DNA of 64,000 nt, taken from Viscum album (taxonomy: Eukaryota > Streptophyta > Magnoliopsida > Santalales > Viscaceae). The stretch spans positions 1,712,394,889-1,712,458,888 of the forward strand of contig OY728125.1 of NCBI GenBank assembly GCA_963277665.1, written 5' to 3'. Below are positions 1 to 11,042 of this stretch, one piece after another. The notes below the pieces were generated by a model. It saw only the letters and a list, made by a program, of their open reading frames with translations, was not told the DNA's origin and did no database searches. Position numbers and translations under genes: made by a program. The first letter of the stretch is position 1. Each line of letters starts with the position of its first letter.

Positions 1-284
1 CATATCTCATACCATACTAATCAATGATCCATTTATCATAAAATATTAGAAAAAACAATCACATAACAACAAAGGTTCATCACCCAAGGTGAAATAATAT
101 TCATCACTAAGAAAAAACAACAATAACAATAATCACCAGAGTTTCACTTGGGTTCTCCACATAAAATAGTTAGATAATCCCATGACTGAACTAATAACCA
201 TGTCCTCTCTCTTCATAGTCTCCAATCTCTATTTTCCTAATAGAAATAAAAAATCAAGAAGAAATAAAATTGTATCTGATGCCA
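1..284 (-). mobile_element. Edge of a minus-strand LTR retrotransposon (leader next to its PBS), element A
   Basis: This stretch holds no readable coding sequence. It is placed as retroelement leader because its right edge is a primer-binding-site-like sequence followed at once by an LTR-like start. On the minus strand the leader would continue leftwards out of the window. The assignment depends wholly on the PBS and on the resemblance of the DNA after 287 to the LTR starts at 10129 and 50531. Without them the stretch would be anonymous A+T-rich DNA. Confidence 0.35.
273..284 (-). other. Primer binding site (PBS) of element A, initiator tRNA-Met type
   Basis: Read on the minus strand the site is TGGCATCAGATA. 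It matches 9 of 12 bases of TGGTATCAGAGC, the usual plant Ty3/gypsy and copia PBS complementary to the 3' end of initiator tRNA-Met. It sits two bases from an LTR-like start, the expected place, and so fixes the element's orientation as minus. Confidence 0.5.
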
Positions 285-286
285 CT

Positions 287-947
287 TTTTAACCTCCTAT
301 CCCGAGTGCCACACATCGGTGCACTGAACCAATCGGTTGCATGCCCTTGTGTGAATCACCCATTAAACCAGAGGATGTTGAATAGTTTTGAGGGTGTATT
401 ATCAATCATGGGGAGTATGTACACAATATTTTAATCAGTGGAATACAATAGATGAAATAAATAAGAATAATCAACTAAATAACCAAAAATACCAATCTCT
501 TATGATAACCATAACATTATGGACAATATCAAAAATGAACAACATATATGTCATACTAAGTATGTGCCATGTGTTAATAGGAAAATCTCAAAATAAATTA
601 AGGCACTTAAAACTACTCCATGTGTGTCCCAACACTAATTCTGGTTCCCTCATCATGCCCCATCCCAATTATCCCTCAATCAAAGATACATTTCCATTAA
701 CCATTCCAACAAAAAATTCTATTTATGTACTGATTGGGTATCCCATGTTGGGTGTGAATACCACTCAGTACGCCATCACCATTGGTGTATAAAACAATAT
801 CTATTAAAATAATAATCTATGTTTTTGTGTAAGAAAATAGTTAAAATTTATTAGTAAACTGTTATTACATTATCAATTAAAATTTATTTAAGCACATCAA
901 CATGTGGGTTCCCATAGACATGCATACCTATATACTCACATCGTCTC
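287..947 (-). mobile_element. LTR-like segment of element A (U5/R side)
   Basis: The plus-strand text opens with a TTTTAACCTCC-type sequence that resembles the LTR edges at 10129 (TGTGACATCC) and 50531 (TTTTTTAACACCCC). About 100 bases further, all three share a 'gaggg ... atgggga' block, and later a run of short C-rich motifs. This suggests related chromovirus LTRs in the same orientation. The right boundary is not visible because the sequence passes into tandem repeats. An open frame at 388-792 has no recognisable motif and I treat it as chance. Confidence 0.4.
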
Positions 948-1115
948 ATACCGAAGCCCGATGTATTTCATGGTGATATCATATCACAATACCTACTTCA
1001 CCTTTTATCGAGGCTTGATGTATTTTCAGAAGATATCATATCTCAATATCTTCTTCAACTCATGACAAAGACCGGTGTATTCCTAAATGAGGTCATATCT
1101 CAAAATTCCATTCAT
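948..1115. repeat. Short tandem repeat, ~50-60 bp unit, about three copies
   Basis: Three successive units share a core of the form 'gatgtatttc...gatatcatatc(a/t)caatac(c/t)tacttc'. They start near 950, 1008 and 1068; the third is the most diverged. Unit length is about 50-60 bp. The repeat lies directly before a second, shorter-period array, so it is the first of several changes of repeat unit in this region. Confidence 0.6.
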
Positions 1116-1129
1116 ACCATTTTTAAAAT

Positions 1130-1400
1130 CATTATCGAATTCTCATGGTACCATTAATTCATCACATAATATAATGACCATGTTCCAATTATTTAATTCA
1201 AAATTGAATACCCTTGTTTCCATTAATACTTTTCACATTAAAATACCCATTTTCCCATTCATAAAACAAAGTAGAATGACCATGTTACCATTCTTAACAC
1301 ACAATAGAATGGCCATGTCCCCATTTTTATTTCACAACTGAATGACCTTGTTACCATTAATAACATCACAATTGAATTCCTATGTTACCATTCATCAATA
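1130..1400. repeat. Tandem repeat, ~40 bp unit, built on an 'atgaccatgttaccatt' core
   Basis: At least six diverged copies of a roughly 40-bp unit can be followed. Each carries an atg(a/g)cc(a/t)tgttaccatt-like core followed by an A+T-rich spacer containing 'ttcaca' or 'aattgaat'. The open frame at 1087-1341 arises because the unit avoids stops in one frame; I do not regard it as a gene. Confidence 0.6.
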
Positions 1401-2926
1401 CATAAATAATTAAATATTTATTATCCATAATATTTCCATTATAAATTCAACAATTAGTTTAACACAAAATTTTCATTAGTCAGCACAACGACTAACAAAT
1501 CAAATAAATAACATTAAGTAATTAAACAATTACTTAATCACTATAATTTCTTAATTTAATTTAACAATTAGATAATCAAATAAATAATATTAATTAAATC
1601 AACAATTAACTAATCACATAAAATACATTAATTAATTAAAAAACTAATTAATCACTTTAATTATTTTTTCAGTCCAACAATTTACTAAAAACATGAGTAA
1701 CATAATGTAATTTTTCAATTAATTATTGTCATAAAAAAATTAAATATTTCAAAAATTAATTAATCATTTCAATTTTATTTGTAATTTAAACAATTAAATA
1801 ATCACACAACGTTCATTACAAATTCAATAATTAATTTATGACATAAATCTATTTAATTTGTTGCCGAAATAACTAATCAAATAAATACCCTTAATTAATT
1901 CATTAAATAATTAATAAAACACAATCAATTTCATTAAAAAATAAATTCCCATCAAATAATTCATCAATTAATTAAGCTAACTCATTGAATTTCAGTAACA
2001 CAACTATCCCCATTAATCGATTTTCCGATTAATAAATTTAACTCATTCAATTACATTAACTCAATAATCCCCATTAATTAATTCTCCCAATTAATAAATC
2101 TAACTCATCCATTTTCTTTAACACAACAGTCCCCATTAATTAATTCATCAATTAATTAATCTAACTCATTCAATTGCATTAACATTATAATAACTATTAA
2201 TTAATTCACTTAATAATTAATCTATACTATATAATTTCATCGACGTAATAATCTATGTTGATTAATTCACCAATTAATTAATCTAATCTAATCTATTGAT
2301 TAATCCCACAATTAATTAACTACATCCAATCCTATTAAATTAATTCACCATATAGTTATTCACATCTATTGCATTAATTTATTCAAAATTAATTAATCAC
2401 ATTCAATCCATTCAGTTAAATATCCAATTAATTTTCCCTGTTAATTTTATTAATTAATTATAAATGAATTAATAATATTCATTACCATCAATTATTTCTA
2501 TAATTAATTTTCCATGTTAATTACATTAATTTATTCAAAACTAATAAGTCACATCACTAAAATTAATTAATTCATCAATTAATTAATCCCATCAATTATA
2601 TTATTTAATTCAACCAATAAATTATGACATTATATCCATTAATTATTTTATCAATTGATAAATCACATTATTGAATTCAAAAATTTAATAATAAAATTAC
2701 ATCCATTAATTAATTCCGTAATTATTTAATCCCATTAATCTAATTATTTAGTTTAACAATTTTATAATCACATTAAATCCATTAATTAATTAATCCCATT
2801 ATTTAAATTAATAATAAAATAATAAAATTACTTATTTTAATTAATTCCAAATTGTATTACTCCAATTAAACCTATTAATTTATTTAATAATTAAACAAAA
2901 AAATTTCATCAATAAATTATTAGAAG
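1400..2926. repeat. A+T-rich tandem satellite, ~61 bp period (left block)
   Basis: The block consists of diverged units of the type 'ccccattaattaattc...caattaattaatctaactcattcaattgcattaac'. The cccattaat landmark recurs at about 2008, 2069, 2131 and 2192, giving a period of 61-62 bp. Earlier and later units are shorter or more decayed but keep the attaatt(a/c)a...aattaatta halves. Each unit is partly self-complementary through its attaat motifs. No coding potential is visible. Confidence 0.75.
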
Positions 2927-3835
2927 TGTTGGGGGAAACCACGTTATTAAATAGAGAAAAAGATTAAAGGAACCCCTTATGAATTGGGTCTGGAGAAACC
3001 CATTACAAGCCAAAGGTCCAGATGGATGAAAACCAAAATAAAACCCATTACCAACAACATTACAATAGCCCAAAGGTCAGTTTGTAGAAATCCCAATATG
3101 ATTGAAGTTCCCGTATACAAAAAAACCAATGTCAAAAGAAACCTGGATAAATCCCTAGGTACCATCTGCATCGTCTTCGATGGTCCATGATGCCACTACC
3201 CACCTTGAGGACGATCACCAAAAGAACTATCTCCTGCTAATCTGAGTGCATTATCTAAGCCACCGCCGGATGCATCCTTGTTGTATCCAATCTCTTACCA
3301 ATATTTCTCCCACCACACCTCCTACCTCCAATATAATTTCATCTCCACTAATATACCTTCCACCAGATCCTCCACATTGATGTGGCTTTCCATTTTCCAT
3401 GCCCTCTATTTGTCACCCGCTGCCCGAGATTTTCTGAGAACCATTATAACTCCACCAACCTACACGTCTCGAGACCATCTCTAATCAAGAAGTAACCCCA
3501 CCTATTCGCTGCCCACAAGTCCTCTAACATAAACACCTATACAGACACACCTCTACATCTCATTCATGTCACCATGTTGCCAGAGCCTTCGAGGGTCATC
3601 AATATTGACCAAAGTCTATGAGAAACCAAATAAAACTAGTCTAATTCAAGATTTGTACTAGATCTAAAACGTTTTTGAGTCCAACAACCAATTCCCCAGT
3701 TACTATAGAACCCAAATCCCCTAAAGGAGTCACAACACACACTACACCATGCCACTTGGTCGCTGTAACTGATGCTCATGGGAAAACCCTACAAGATCTC
3801 ATTTGAAGCTGTGATCACTCCACCTCTTCCCTAGA
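2927..3835. other. Richer, non-satellite segment interrupting the array
   Basis: About 0.9 kb of clearly less A+T-rich DNA separates two blocks of the same satellite. It begins with gtgttggggg and ends just before attaatta-type units resume at about 3840. It contains a local near-duplication of 'aacccatta...caaaggtc' at 2996-3080 and a C-rich stretch (3270-3560) typical of LTR leader DNA. Open frames on both strands (2977-3190 and 3278-3484) are short and carry no domain I recognise. I saw no terminal inverted repeat or clean target duplication, so an inserted element is likely but not shown. Confidence 0.4.
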
Positions 3836-4330
3836 TTAAATCACTAATTAATTAAAATAATAATTTAATTGAAAAATAAGCAATCACACTAAATCCATTA
3901 ATTATTTCAACAAATAATTAATCCCATTATTTTAAACAACAACTAAATAATCACATTTCTTCCATTAATTGATTAATTAATTAACTAATTCCATTATTTA
4001 AGTCAAAAATTAAACGATCAAATTAGTTTCATTATATAATTTATTAATTATTTATTCCATCTTGATCATTTGAATAACCCCATAATTTATTCATCAATTA
4101 ATTATTCCTTCTCACTCAATTCAATATCCCCAAAACCCAATTAAATAATTTATAATTAATTTAACAATTAGTCATCTATTTCAATAATACTAATTCTACA
4201 TAATTAATTAAACAATTAATTATTCATAATCCAAAATCCCAATATTCCATATTCAGACATTTCCTATAATTAAATAATTCACCAAATTAATTAATTTTTT
4301 AATAATTTAATTGATAAAAATCTAATAGTA
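3836..4330. repeat. A+T-rich tandem satellite (right block)
   Basis: The same attaattaatt-type units as at 1400-2926 resume here, for example around 3890 and 3960, and fade after about 4330. That the same repeat appears on both sides suggests the 2927-3835 segment was inserted into, or captured by, one array. Confidence 0.65.
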
Positions 4331-5274
4331 ATTCTATAATTACATAAACACAATTTAAATTTAAGACATTGAGATTTTATTTATGGAACACCAACCTCAC
4401 TAATAGTGATGAATGATCTCCAATGAAAGAATCCCCAATTTGAAGTAGAACAATCCTGAATGTGGCGATGCACACTATTTAGATTCAAAACCTAATTCAA
4501 CGATTAAAGAAAACAAGATCCCATAAATCTAGAAATAGGTCCAACAATCCATGACCTAGATTTAAAAAAAAAGATAGATCCAGGTCCTTAAAATAGAAGA
4601 TAACTTCTCTTAAAGAAAGTGAGAATAATGAGATAAGAACATAAGTGAGATGGGAAATCAATCGAGAAGAAACCACATACACGAAGAATTGATGATCTGA
4701 GAAATATGCTTAAGATTTCTATTAATTGAGGTTAATAGCCATAGGAAACCTTCTAGAAGCCTCCAAAAATTGAGATAATTTTATTTGGGTCGAGATAGGG
4801 TTGAATTATGGTTCAAACATAGATTTCATGAATTTTAATAGTAAATTTCATAACATAAATTTTCATGTGCATGGGTTGTTGGGTCATGTGACAAGGTTAG
4901 TACTTACTATCAACCATAAGCATGAAATGTTTCACACATTGGCTACATTCCTAGGTTAACCTTGCACAATACATGCAAACATGTTGTAACTTAGTTTTAC
5001 GACAAGAAAACTAGGAGAAACCCACGAAACATGTATCACACATTGTATTGAAAATGTGAAAACACAGAATGAACCATGGAACCGATTTCCAAATTTGATT
5101 TAACCATGCATAAACCATGCATAGACCATGAAACCCCTTTCACACATTGTTTAACCATGTTCAAACCATTAAATAACTATGTAGAAACCATGAAAGGCCT
5201 ATCATCCTTCATAAATTCTCCAATTTTTACCCAAATTCACCCAATATGTACCCAAATAAGTTATACTAAATGAA
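4331..5274. other. Unassigned A+T-rich DNA with scattered 'accatg' repeats
   Basis: No gene or mobile-element domain is visible. From about 5068 to 5200 the word 'accatg' recurs many times (for example aaccatgcat, gaccatgaaac, aaccatgttc), giving a loose short-period repeat. The segment ends where integrase sequence of element B starts abruptly, so its right edge is probably a deletion or insertion junction. Confidence 0.4.
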
Positions 5275-5850
5275 TGATAAAAAATAATACCACTAAAAAA
5301 GACTAATAAATCTCTATAAGTGGTTGTTATCTTATGAATCCATAACTATTTTATCTCAAGAAGATAAAGCCTTCCCAGTTCACCCACTATGAAATTACCC
5401 ATGATTAAAAGGTAGTGGGTCACTTTCATCAGTCTTTCAAAGACTACCCAAACCACGTTGATTCCATAAGGATACCTTTATAATCCCACTACAAAGTCTA
5501 TAGAAATAACGTCATTAAAATTCCACTAATGGATGTGGTTTTCATAGGACAACATGTCACTAGTTCTCCATCTTCAGTAGATGATAGGCCGAACCCCTAA
5601 TAATAATGATTTATCAAGCATTTCATCCAAGGATACCAATACTATCATCAGATATCTCGATACATATTGGAGATTTCTAGATGATATGGCCATAGTGAAT
5701 CTTGAGAATATCATATTATTATATCATTCATATATGATAGAACCTTTACATATCAATGTATATTTAGGATGTCATCTCTATCTATAGACCAATCTGTGGG
5801 CGAGTCCCCAACTGCAATACTCTCCTAGGGAACCAAAACCATATAATTTC
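5275..5850 (-). pseudogene. Ty3/gypsy integrase fragment (element B)
   Basis: Integrase inserts the element's cDNA into host DNA. On the minus strand around 5390-5545 a frame reads WNFNDVISIDFVVGL, then GINVVWVVFERLMKVTHYL. This aligns with the conserved core 'WKW..I.MDFV.GLP...G...IWVVVDRLTK.AHF'; the first catalytic Asp (in IDFV) is kept. It continues towards 5280 with LGRLYLLEI and a TYRD matching the second catalytic region (SDRD). It stops before the conserved HPQTDGQSER block that carries the last catalytic Glu. Several stops lie in frame. Confidence 0.8.
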
Positions 5851-6500
5851 AAAACAGCCCAGTATTTACCCTATCATGGAGGAAAGAGGAAACAGTAAAG
5901 TGTAAGATTTAATACATCCCAATACTCTCGTGAAATTCCAAATTCATATCAGAGAAACGGGTATACATTTATATTCAACACTTTCTTCGCATATGGCATG
6001 TGCCTAATTTTTCTAACTCATCACATCAGTTACCTTATTTCCATTTCTTGGAATATATAGAATCACAAAGTCTAATGAGTGATGATTTTCAAACCATATC
6101 TTCTATTTTTTATTTTTGTCATGGTGTGTGATGATATATTTGAGGATTTTATTGTCCATATAAACCAAAAAGTGATCACTCATCAGATAGTGTATCCAAC
6201 AAGATAACGCAAGGAAAACTACTAAATGATCAAGGTTGTCTGTTAGGTAGTTTCTCCCATGAGGCCTCAATATCCAAGATATGTACAAATAAATATTTCC
6301 TAATGTTTCCACACTTCTAATAGTAATATGACTAATTCATCAAAGAACATTTTATAACCTCTACTAGGATCTATAAGAATCACACTATGTGCTGAAACAA
6401 GATTTCCTTTCAACTTCTAAAGGATTTATCACACTCTTCTGACAAAAGTTACATAACACCATTCATAGAAATTTCAGCATGTGGTTAATGATGGTTTGAT
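5851..6500 (-). pseudogene. RNase H region of element B (by position)
   Basis: This lies between RT and integrase, where Ty3/gypsy elements carry RNase H, which removes the RNA strand during cDNA synthesis. The minus-strand frames are broken and I could not fix catalytic residues with certainty. Fragments such as 'EIFICTYLGY' fall where the YSDAS-like start of the domain would be followed by its middle part. The call rests mainly on order. Confidence 0.45.
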
Positions 6501-6549
6501 AATTCCTTTATAAAATTCTAATAATATATTGGAAACCCCATGAATCTTT

Positions 6550-7170
6550 GTAAATCAAACACATTCTTCAACTATTCCCAGTAAACTAAAAAAACTTCCT
6601 TCCTTAAATAAACCTATACTCTTGATTCTGAGATAATATAACCTAAGAAGTGAACTTTTTCAATCCATGAAGTGGTACATAACAAGATTTTCATAATGTT
6701 GATTCCCTCTAAAAATTTTAGAATAATCTCAATATGGTATCATTGTCACTATGATTGGGAGAATAAACCAATATGTTATCAACATTGAACATGAAATAAA
6801 ATCCAAATTGTGTTGAATGGTCCAATCCATCAAATCCATGAAATATGTTGGTAATGTTCTTAAGAAGAAATGGAATAATGATTTACTCACACAGAATAAA
6901 AATTATTTGAAATGTTGTAAGAGGTATGTATGAACCTCTGAATGACATTTGATGATAAAATGATCTAAATTAGCTCATTGATAATAACCTTGGTCCTATG
7001 ATCTTGTCAAATAGGTCACATATTCATGTACGTGAATACCAATTATTTATTGTAATATAGTTCAAATATCGGCAATTTGTTCATAAATTAAGGATCACAT
7101 CCACCATCATTGAAAAAAGATTGAGTGAACCCAAAGAGGAAATTCGTGGACATAATAAAACTTTTGGCCT
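6550..7170 (-). pseudogene. Ty3/gypsy reverse transcriptase remnant (element B)
   Basis: RT copies the element RNA into DNA. In minus-strand order one can read a NNWYSRT...ICDLFDKI block (about 6990-7060) equivalent to 'NKYPLPRIDDLFDQL'. Next comes FRSFYHQM (about 6960), equivalent to 'LRSGYHQI'. At 6753-6790 NVDNILVYSPN corresponds to the catalytic 'FIDDILIYS' loop, its second Asp replaced by Asn. At 6617-6650 FLGYIISES matches 'FLGHVIS'. Stops and frame changes separate the blocks, so the gene is dead. Confidence 0.85.
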
Positions 7171-7679
7171 CATGAACCTCCAGCTACCACCTAATCTCGT
7201 GGAGTTTAATATGTGCCATCCTATATGAAGGAAAGGACAATAGAGCTTCTCCTAGAACAATTTTATAATAAACTGTATCTATCCCTCCCTAGAGGTATTC
7301 TAGAAAAATCAATTACCAAAACATCCTAGAGATTATCCACTATCAGAAGATAATATTTCATCAATATTCCCTACTCCACAATGAAGAGACTTAAAATCTC
7401 ATTAGTCATTCCATATATCCCATGATTCTTTAGTCCAGCTCTACCGGCATGAACGTCCCACTCAACCTTACACAAATTACTACTACCCTCTTGAGATTTA
7501 AATGACGCCCTACAGTAATAATAGCCCACATATGAATAATATAAAACCATACAATACATACCTGATAATGACATTGAATCCCATCATATTAGGAATAATA
7601 GGTCCCATAAGAAGTTATAATTTTAAAATGAAGGTGAAGTCCATGAACTGGCATATTCTATCATATCATACTCCTAATT

Positions 7680-7810
7680 GTGTATCTGGGGTTATAATTC
7701 CATTGTAATACATAAATTTCAATTTGAGTCATTCCATAATCGAAGAATAGATAATGGAGTGTGAAGAACCTATATGAAATAAAGTAGATACAATAGTGGA
7801 GGTTATTAGA
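7680..7810 (-). pseudogene. Aspartic protease active-site remnant (element B)
   Basis: A minus-strand frame reads TLFHIGSSHSI, matching the plant Ty3/gypsy protease motif 'LFD(S/L)G(A/S)(T/S)HSF'. The catalytic Asp is changed to His. The longer open frame on the same strand at 7661-8281 is in a different phase and does not contain this motif. Confidence 0.6.
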
Positions 7811-8569
7811 ATAATACCTCGTATAAGAGATGTTCATACACTCTGATCCATGGGTATCCATTATAATGAATGAAACTAACATAAACCTTGTCCTATTCAA
7901 TAATTGGACTTCATAGAGAAGGTCCACTATTCTAGAAATGATATTTAGAATTATGGCTACCACACAAATGATTACCTCCTGGGGTTTTCCTACAGGTTCT
8001 ACTCTAAGTCCCCACATGAAATGATGTAAATGATCCTCTCCCAATAGGTAGAATGGTGCAGATCCTAATCCACTAGATGAATATGGAATGGTTTGGTAGA
8101 ATGTTGTATAATTCAATATACAGTGAAAATAAAGACACTCCATCATGTATCTATCACAATTAGGCTTATGATACCCCTTCCACCAACCTTGATGGCTGAC
8201 AACGGAGCTAAAAATTTGGTCAATCAGACCACCACTTTTCCGATGAAAATCATTAAGGGACCTCTTCCTAAAAATGAACAAACTATTATCCTATCTAGGA
8301 ATTGAAACTATATTCAAATAACCTTTTATTTCCCTCATGATTTACTCAGTGATATGATCCTAATTGGTAATCTTAGAAAAAGATGGTAGGTGAATGACAT
8401 TCATCTATGTACGGACGACCTACCAAATCCCACCCTCATAGATTAGTTCATGTGATATTTATTCAATTTATATAATAACTTAAAAGGGTTTTAACCAATT
8501 AATCCATGATTAATAATCCATTAATTACCTAATAACAAACTCTTCATGCATGAACTCTATAGGTCGGTT

Positions 8570-8840
8570 AGCTCCCAGCAAACGGGGAAAGGAGTGATCA
8601 ATGAAGGCATCCTAAAATTCTGCCCAGGCCATTCTTGTATGAAGACCAGCCTGGGTAATCACATCCCACTAGCACATATCCGAATGATGAAGCCTATATA
8701 TTGAATGAATGACCCTCAAATCTAAATGCATTTCTAGATTCTAAATTATAGATAGTGTGACCTCTAACTAAGACTCGACATCATAAGGACTGATACCCCC
8801 GAAAGGTGGGGGGATGCTACTAGTGGAACTCCAGAGTCAG
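8570..8840 (-). pseudogene. Ty3/gypsy gag capsid remnant (element B)
   Basis: Gag forms the virus-like particle in which reverse transcription occurs. Minus-strand frames give HPPTFRGY, then VESWLEVTLSIIYNLE (about 8740-8830), matching 'PP.F.G..DP..AE.WL...EKIF'. Further on, MAWAEF*DAFIDHSFPRLL (about 8580-8640) matches 'TW.EF...F...F.P' of the retrotransposon gag family. These stretches contain stops and need frame shifts between them. Confidence 0.75.
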
Positions 8841-10113
8841 ATCATTGATTGAAGTTTCTAGTTATAGATAACCATGAATGGACTACATCATACATAGAGA
8901 AACCTTATAAATATAAAATCTAGTACCTAGTTTGGGTATAACATGTGTACTTACAGTGGCAATACATGAGAAATCTTTGGTGGTATATGGAACACCACCT
9001 ACAGAGCATGGTTGTTTCCACCATCACAGTTCCAGAATTGTGGACGTTGTGGGGGAATAACTCAAAACATTCCATGAACATGCATCAAAATATGATTCAT
9101 AAATGATAAAATCACTATTCGAAATAATTCATGAGAATGAGGTCTCACTACCCAATCTAATACCCCAACTACCAGCATAGAAGTCCAAGGTATTTGAATG
9201 TGTTTATGTTAAATTTATATGGGTTCTAGTAATTGAAATGGAAATTAACACTTTTACTCATCATTTAATATCAACCTTTTTATTTTTATAAAGAAAAATT
9301 TTCATTGAAATTTTACATTTTCTTATTTATATATAACAATGTTGATTAAATAGATCACTATTCCATGTTAATCAAGTACCATAAACCTTGACACTAAAAT
9401 CAACAACCATTCAATATATATATAACCCCATATACATTCGGTCTCAGAATTTAATGCATGATATATGATTGATCAACTCGATAAATTACCCATTGTAGTC
9501 CCTAAGGTCCTATACACCTCATCAATTGAAACATGTAATCACTCAATCGTAGCCAAAGAGAAACTCATGTAACCGAAGGTACATATATGATATGGAGGGA
9601 AACTATATATTTTAGATTCCACAATCAACATCTAAAAGAAATAACACTATCTAAATTACTGGTGAAATGTAAAATAACTAACTCTATGACCTATATAATA
9701 TACTATCAATGAAATAATATATAATATTCATCAATCAATCAATAATCATAGGCAACACAAGCAATGAATGTAGTGAAATTCACTTATATGAAATGAAATG
9801 TGCATGAAATGTCAATTCTAGGGGCCTATTAGGATGAATGAAAAGATTATTCATTTACCTAATCTCATCAGACCAGGGATAATAACCATAAGATATATCC
9901 AATATCACATCTCATGAAAATCACCCAATGGTGAAAGTATATCAACTATAATTAGAAAAATAACAAATAGAAATTACTTATACAATGACAGCACGATGTT
10001 TACCCAAAACATGGGATAGATACTACCATGAATAGATTATTACCATGTTTTCTCTTGTTCCAAATATCTTATCTATATTCCTACACAATATGAAAATATA
10101 TAATAAAAAACCC
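8841..10113 (-). mobile_element. Leader / 5' untranslated part of element B
   Basis: No coding signal is visible between the gag start and the PBS. The length (about 1.3 kb) is long for a leader, so a small insertion or an earlier gag part too decayed to see is possible. A weaker PBS-like sequence at 9154-9166 was considered, but the site at 10114-10125 has the better position next to a TGTGACATCC LTR start. Confidence 0.4.
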
Positions 10114-10125
10114 GCTATAATACAA
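10114..10125 (-). other. PBS of element B, initiator tRNA-Met type
   Basis: Minus-strand TTGTATTATAGC matches 9 of 12 bases of the plant consensus TGGTATCAGAGC. It lies three bases from the LTR start TGTGACATCC at 10129. Together with the gag and pol orientation it supports a minus-strand element whose 5' LTR is to the right. Confidence 0.5.
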
Positions 10126-10128
10126 CTT

Positions 10129-11042
10129 TGTGACATCCTGACTCAGTTGCCACTCCAAAGGTGCCCCGAAGTCAGTTGTCCAGATGGCCTAAACCATGTC
10201 TCCATATACCCCAGATGTTTGTGACTATTTTTGAGGGCCTAGTATTTGGCATTGGGGACATTATTACCTTATTACTATAGTGTAACATATGGGATTAAAA
10301 ATAATAGGAAATATTAAAGGCTTGTGTAAGTAGATGAAATAGTGAATGCATACATTATAATAACTAGATTAGTAACTCACCATAGAGGAAACAATATAAC
10401 AATGAATAACAACTCAACTATGGAAAACCAAATCATATAAAAAAGATATTGACAATTTATGTTATTCCTCTATAAAACTAGAAAATAGGAATACATAGAA
10501 GAAAGCAATACCTGTTGAACAAAATAATACAAAAGAATCCCATAACTATCAATGTATCCCTAGCATTGGCCCATTCATCTCTTACCAAGATCCATATTAA
10601 TATTGAAATAATGACGAGGTTTCAAATGTGGGGAACTTACTCTTATTAACAACTACGATCATATAATCTTCTCAGGTACCATTGGTGGCCTAGATAGGTT
10701 GTGATATAAATCATAGAAGGCCACCACTAACAGAGTTTATACCATCCATTCAGTGTAACATAAACTTATATAGTGTGTGAGTATATAAATATAATGTAAT
10801 GATGTAATGTAAATACCTTGATACATATTACATCAATAGTTGGTATGTATTTTAACATGTAATCATTTTATTAGTTCATTTATGCTTATATTACATAGAT
10901 GTGTAATTTTTGGTATAACCAGCACTTAAAACGTTTCATGATAATAATAAAAATTATATATCTAAGGTGAAATAAGGAATCTTGTAATGATGATACTAGT
11001 AAACATTATTCAAGGTAAGACCAAGGAATCAATGACCTTATA
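10129..11042 (-). mobile_element. 5' LTR of element B (interrupted)
   Basis: The LTR edge begins TGTGACATCCTG. It shares with the LTR-like starts at 287 and 50531 a 'gaggg...ggggac' block about 120 bases in and a 'cattcatc...caagatcc' block about 450 bases in. About 0.9 kb is present. It stops exactly where the TGTAACAACC start of element 1 appears, and I could not find its continuation after 21352. Confidence 0.5.

Larger units (their letters stand above)
5275..11042 (-). mobile_element. Truncated Ty3/gypsy retrotransposon, element B
   Basis: Reading leftwards on the minus strand the order is LTR (from 10129), PBS (10114-10125), leader, gag capsid (about 8570-8840), protease (about 7738-7800), RT (about 6550-7170), RNase H and integrase (to 5275). 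PR-RT-RH-IN is the Ty3/gypsy order. All domains are broken by stops and frame changes. The integrase ends in mid-core, so its C-terminal half, any chromodomain, the polypurine tract and the 3' LTR are missing. The right LTR is cut at 11042, where element 1 begins. Confidence 0.75.

Noticed and set aside
388..792. 134-codon open frame on plus
   Set aside because: It lies in an LTR-like segment of a minus-strand element, with no motif and no start context or homologue recognised.
1400..4330. CRISPR-like array or bacterial origin repeats
   Set aside because: Units are head-to-tail and diverged without unique spacers of fixed length. All surroundings are plant retroelements.
7661..8281. Longest open frame (206 codons, minus strand) as a gene
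   Set aside because: It overlaps the gag-protease part of element B but in a phase that misses the protease motif (TLFHIGSSHSI is in another frame). It has no domain of its own.
9154..9166. Alternative PBS of element B
   Set aside because: The match needs two extra C bases and no LTR-like edge follows. The site at 10114 is next to a TGTGACATCC edge similar to other LTRs.
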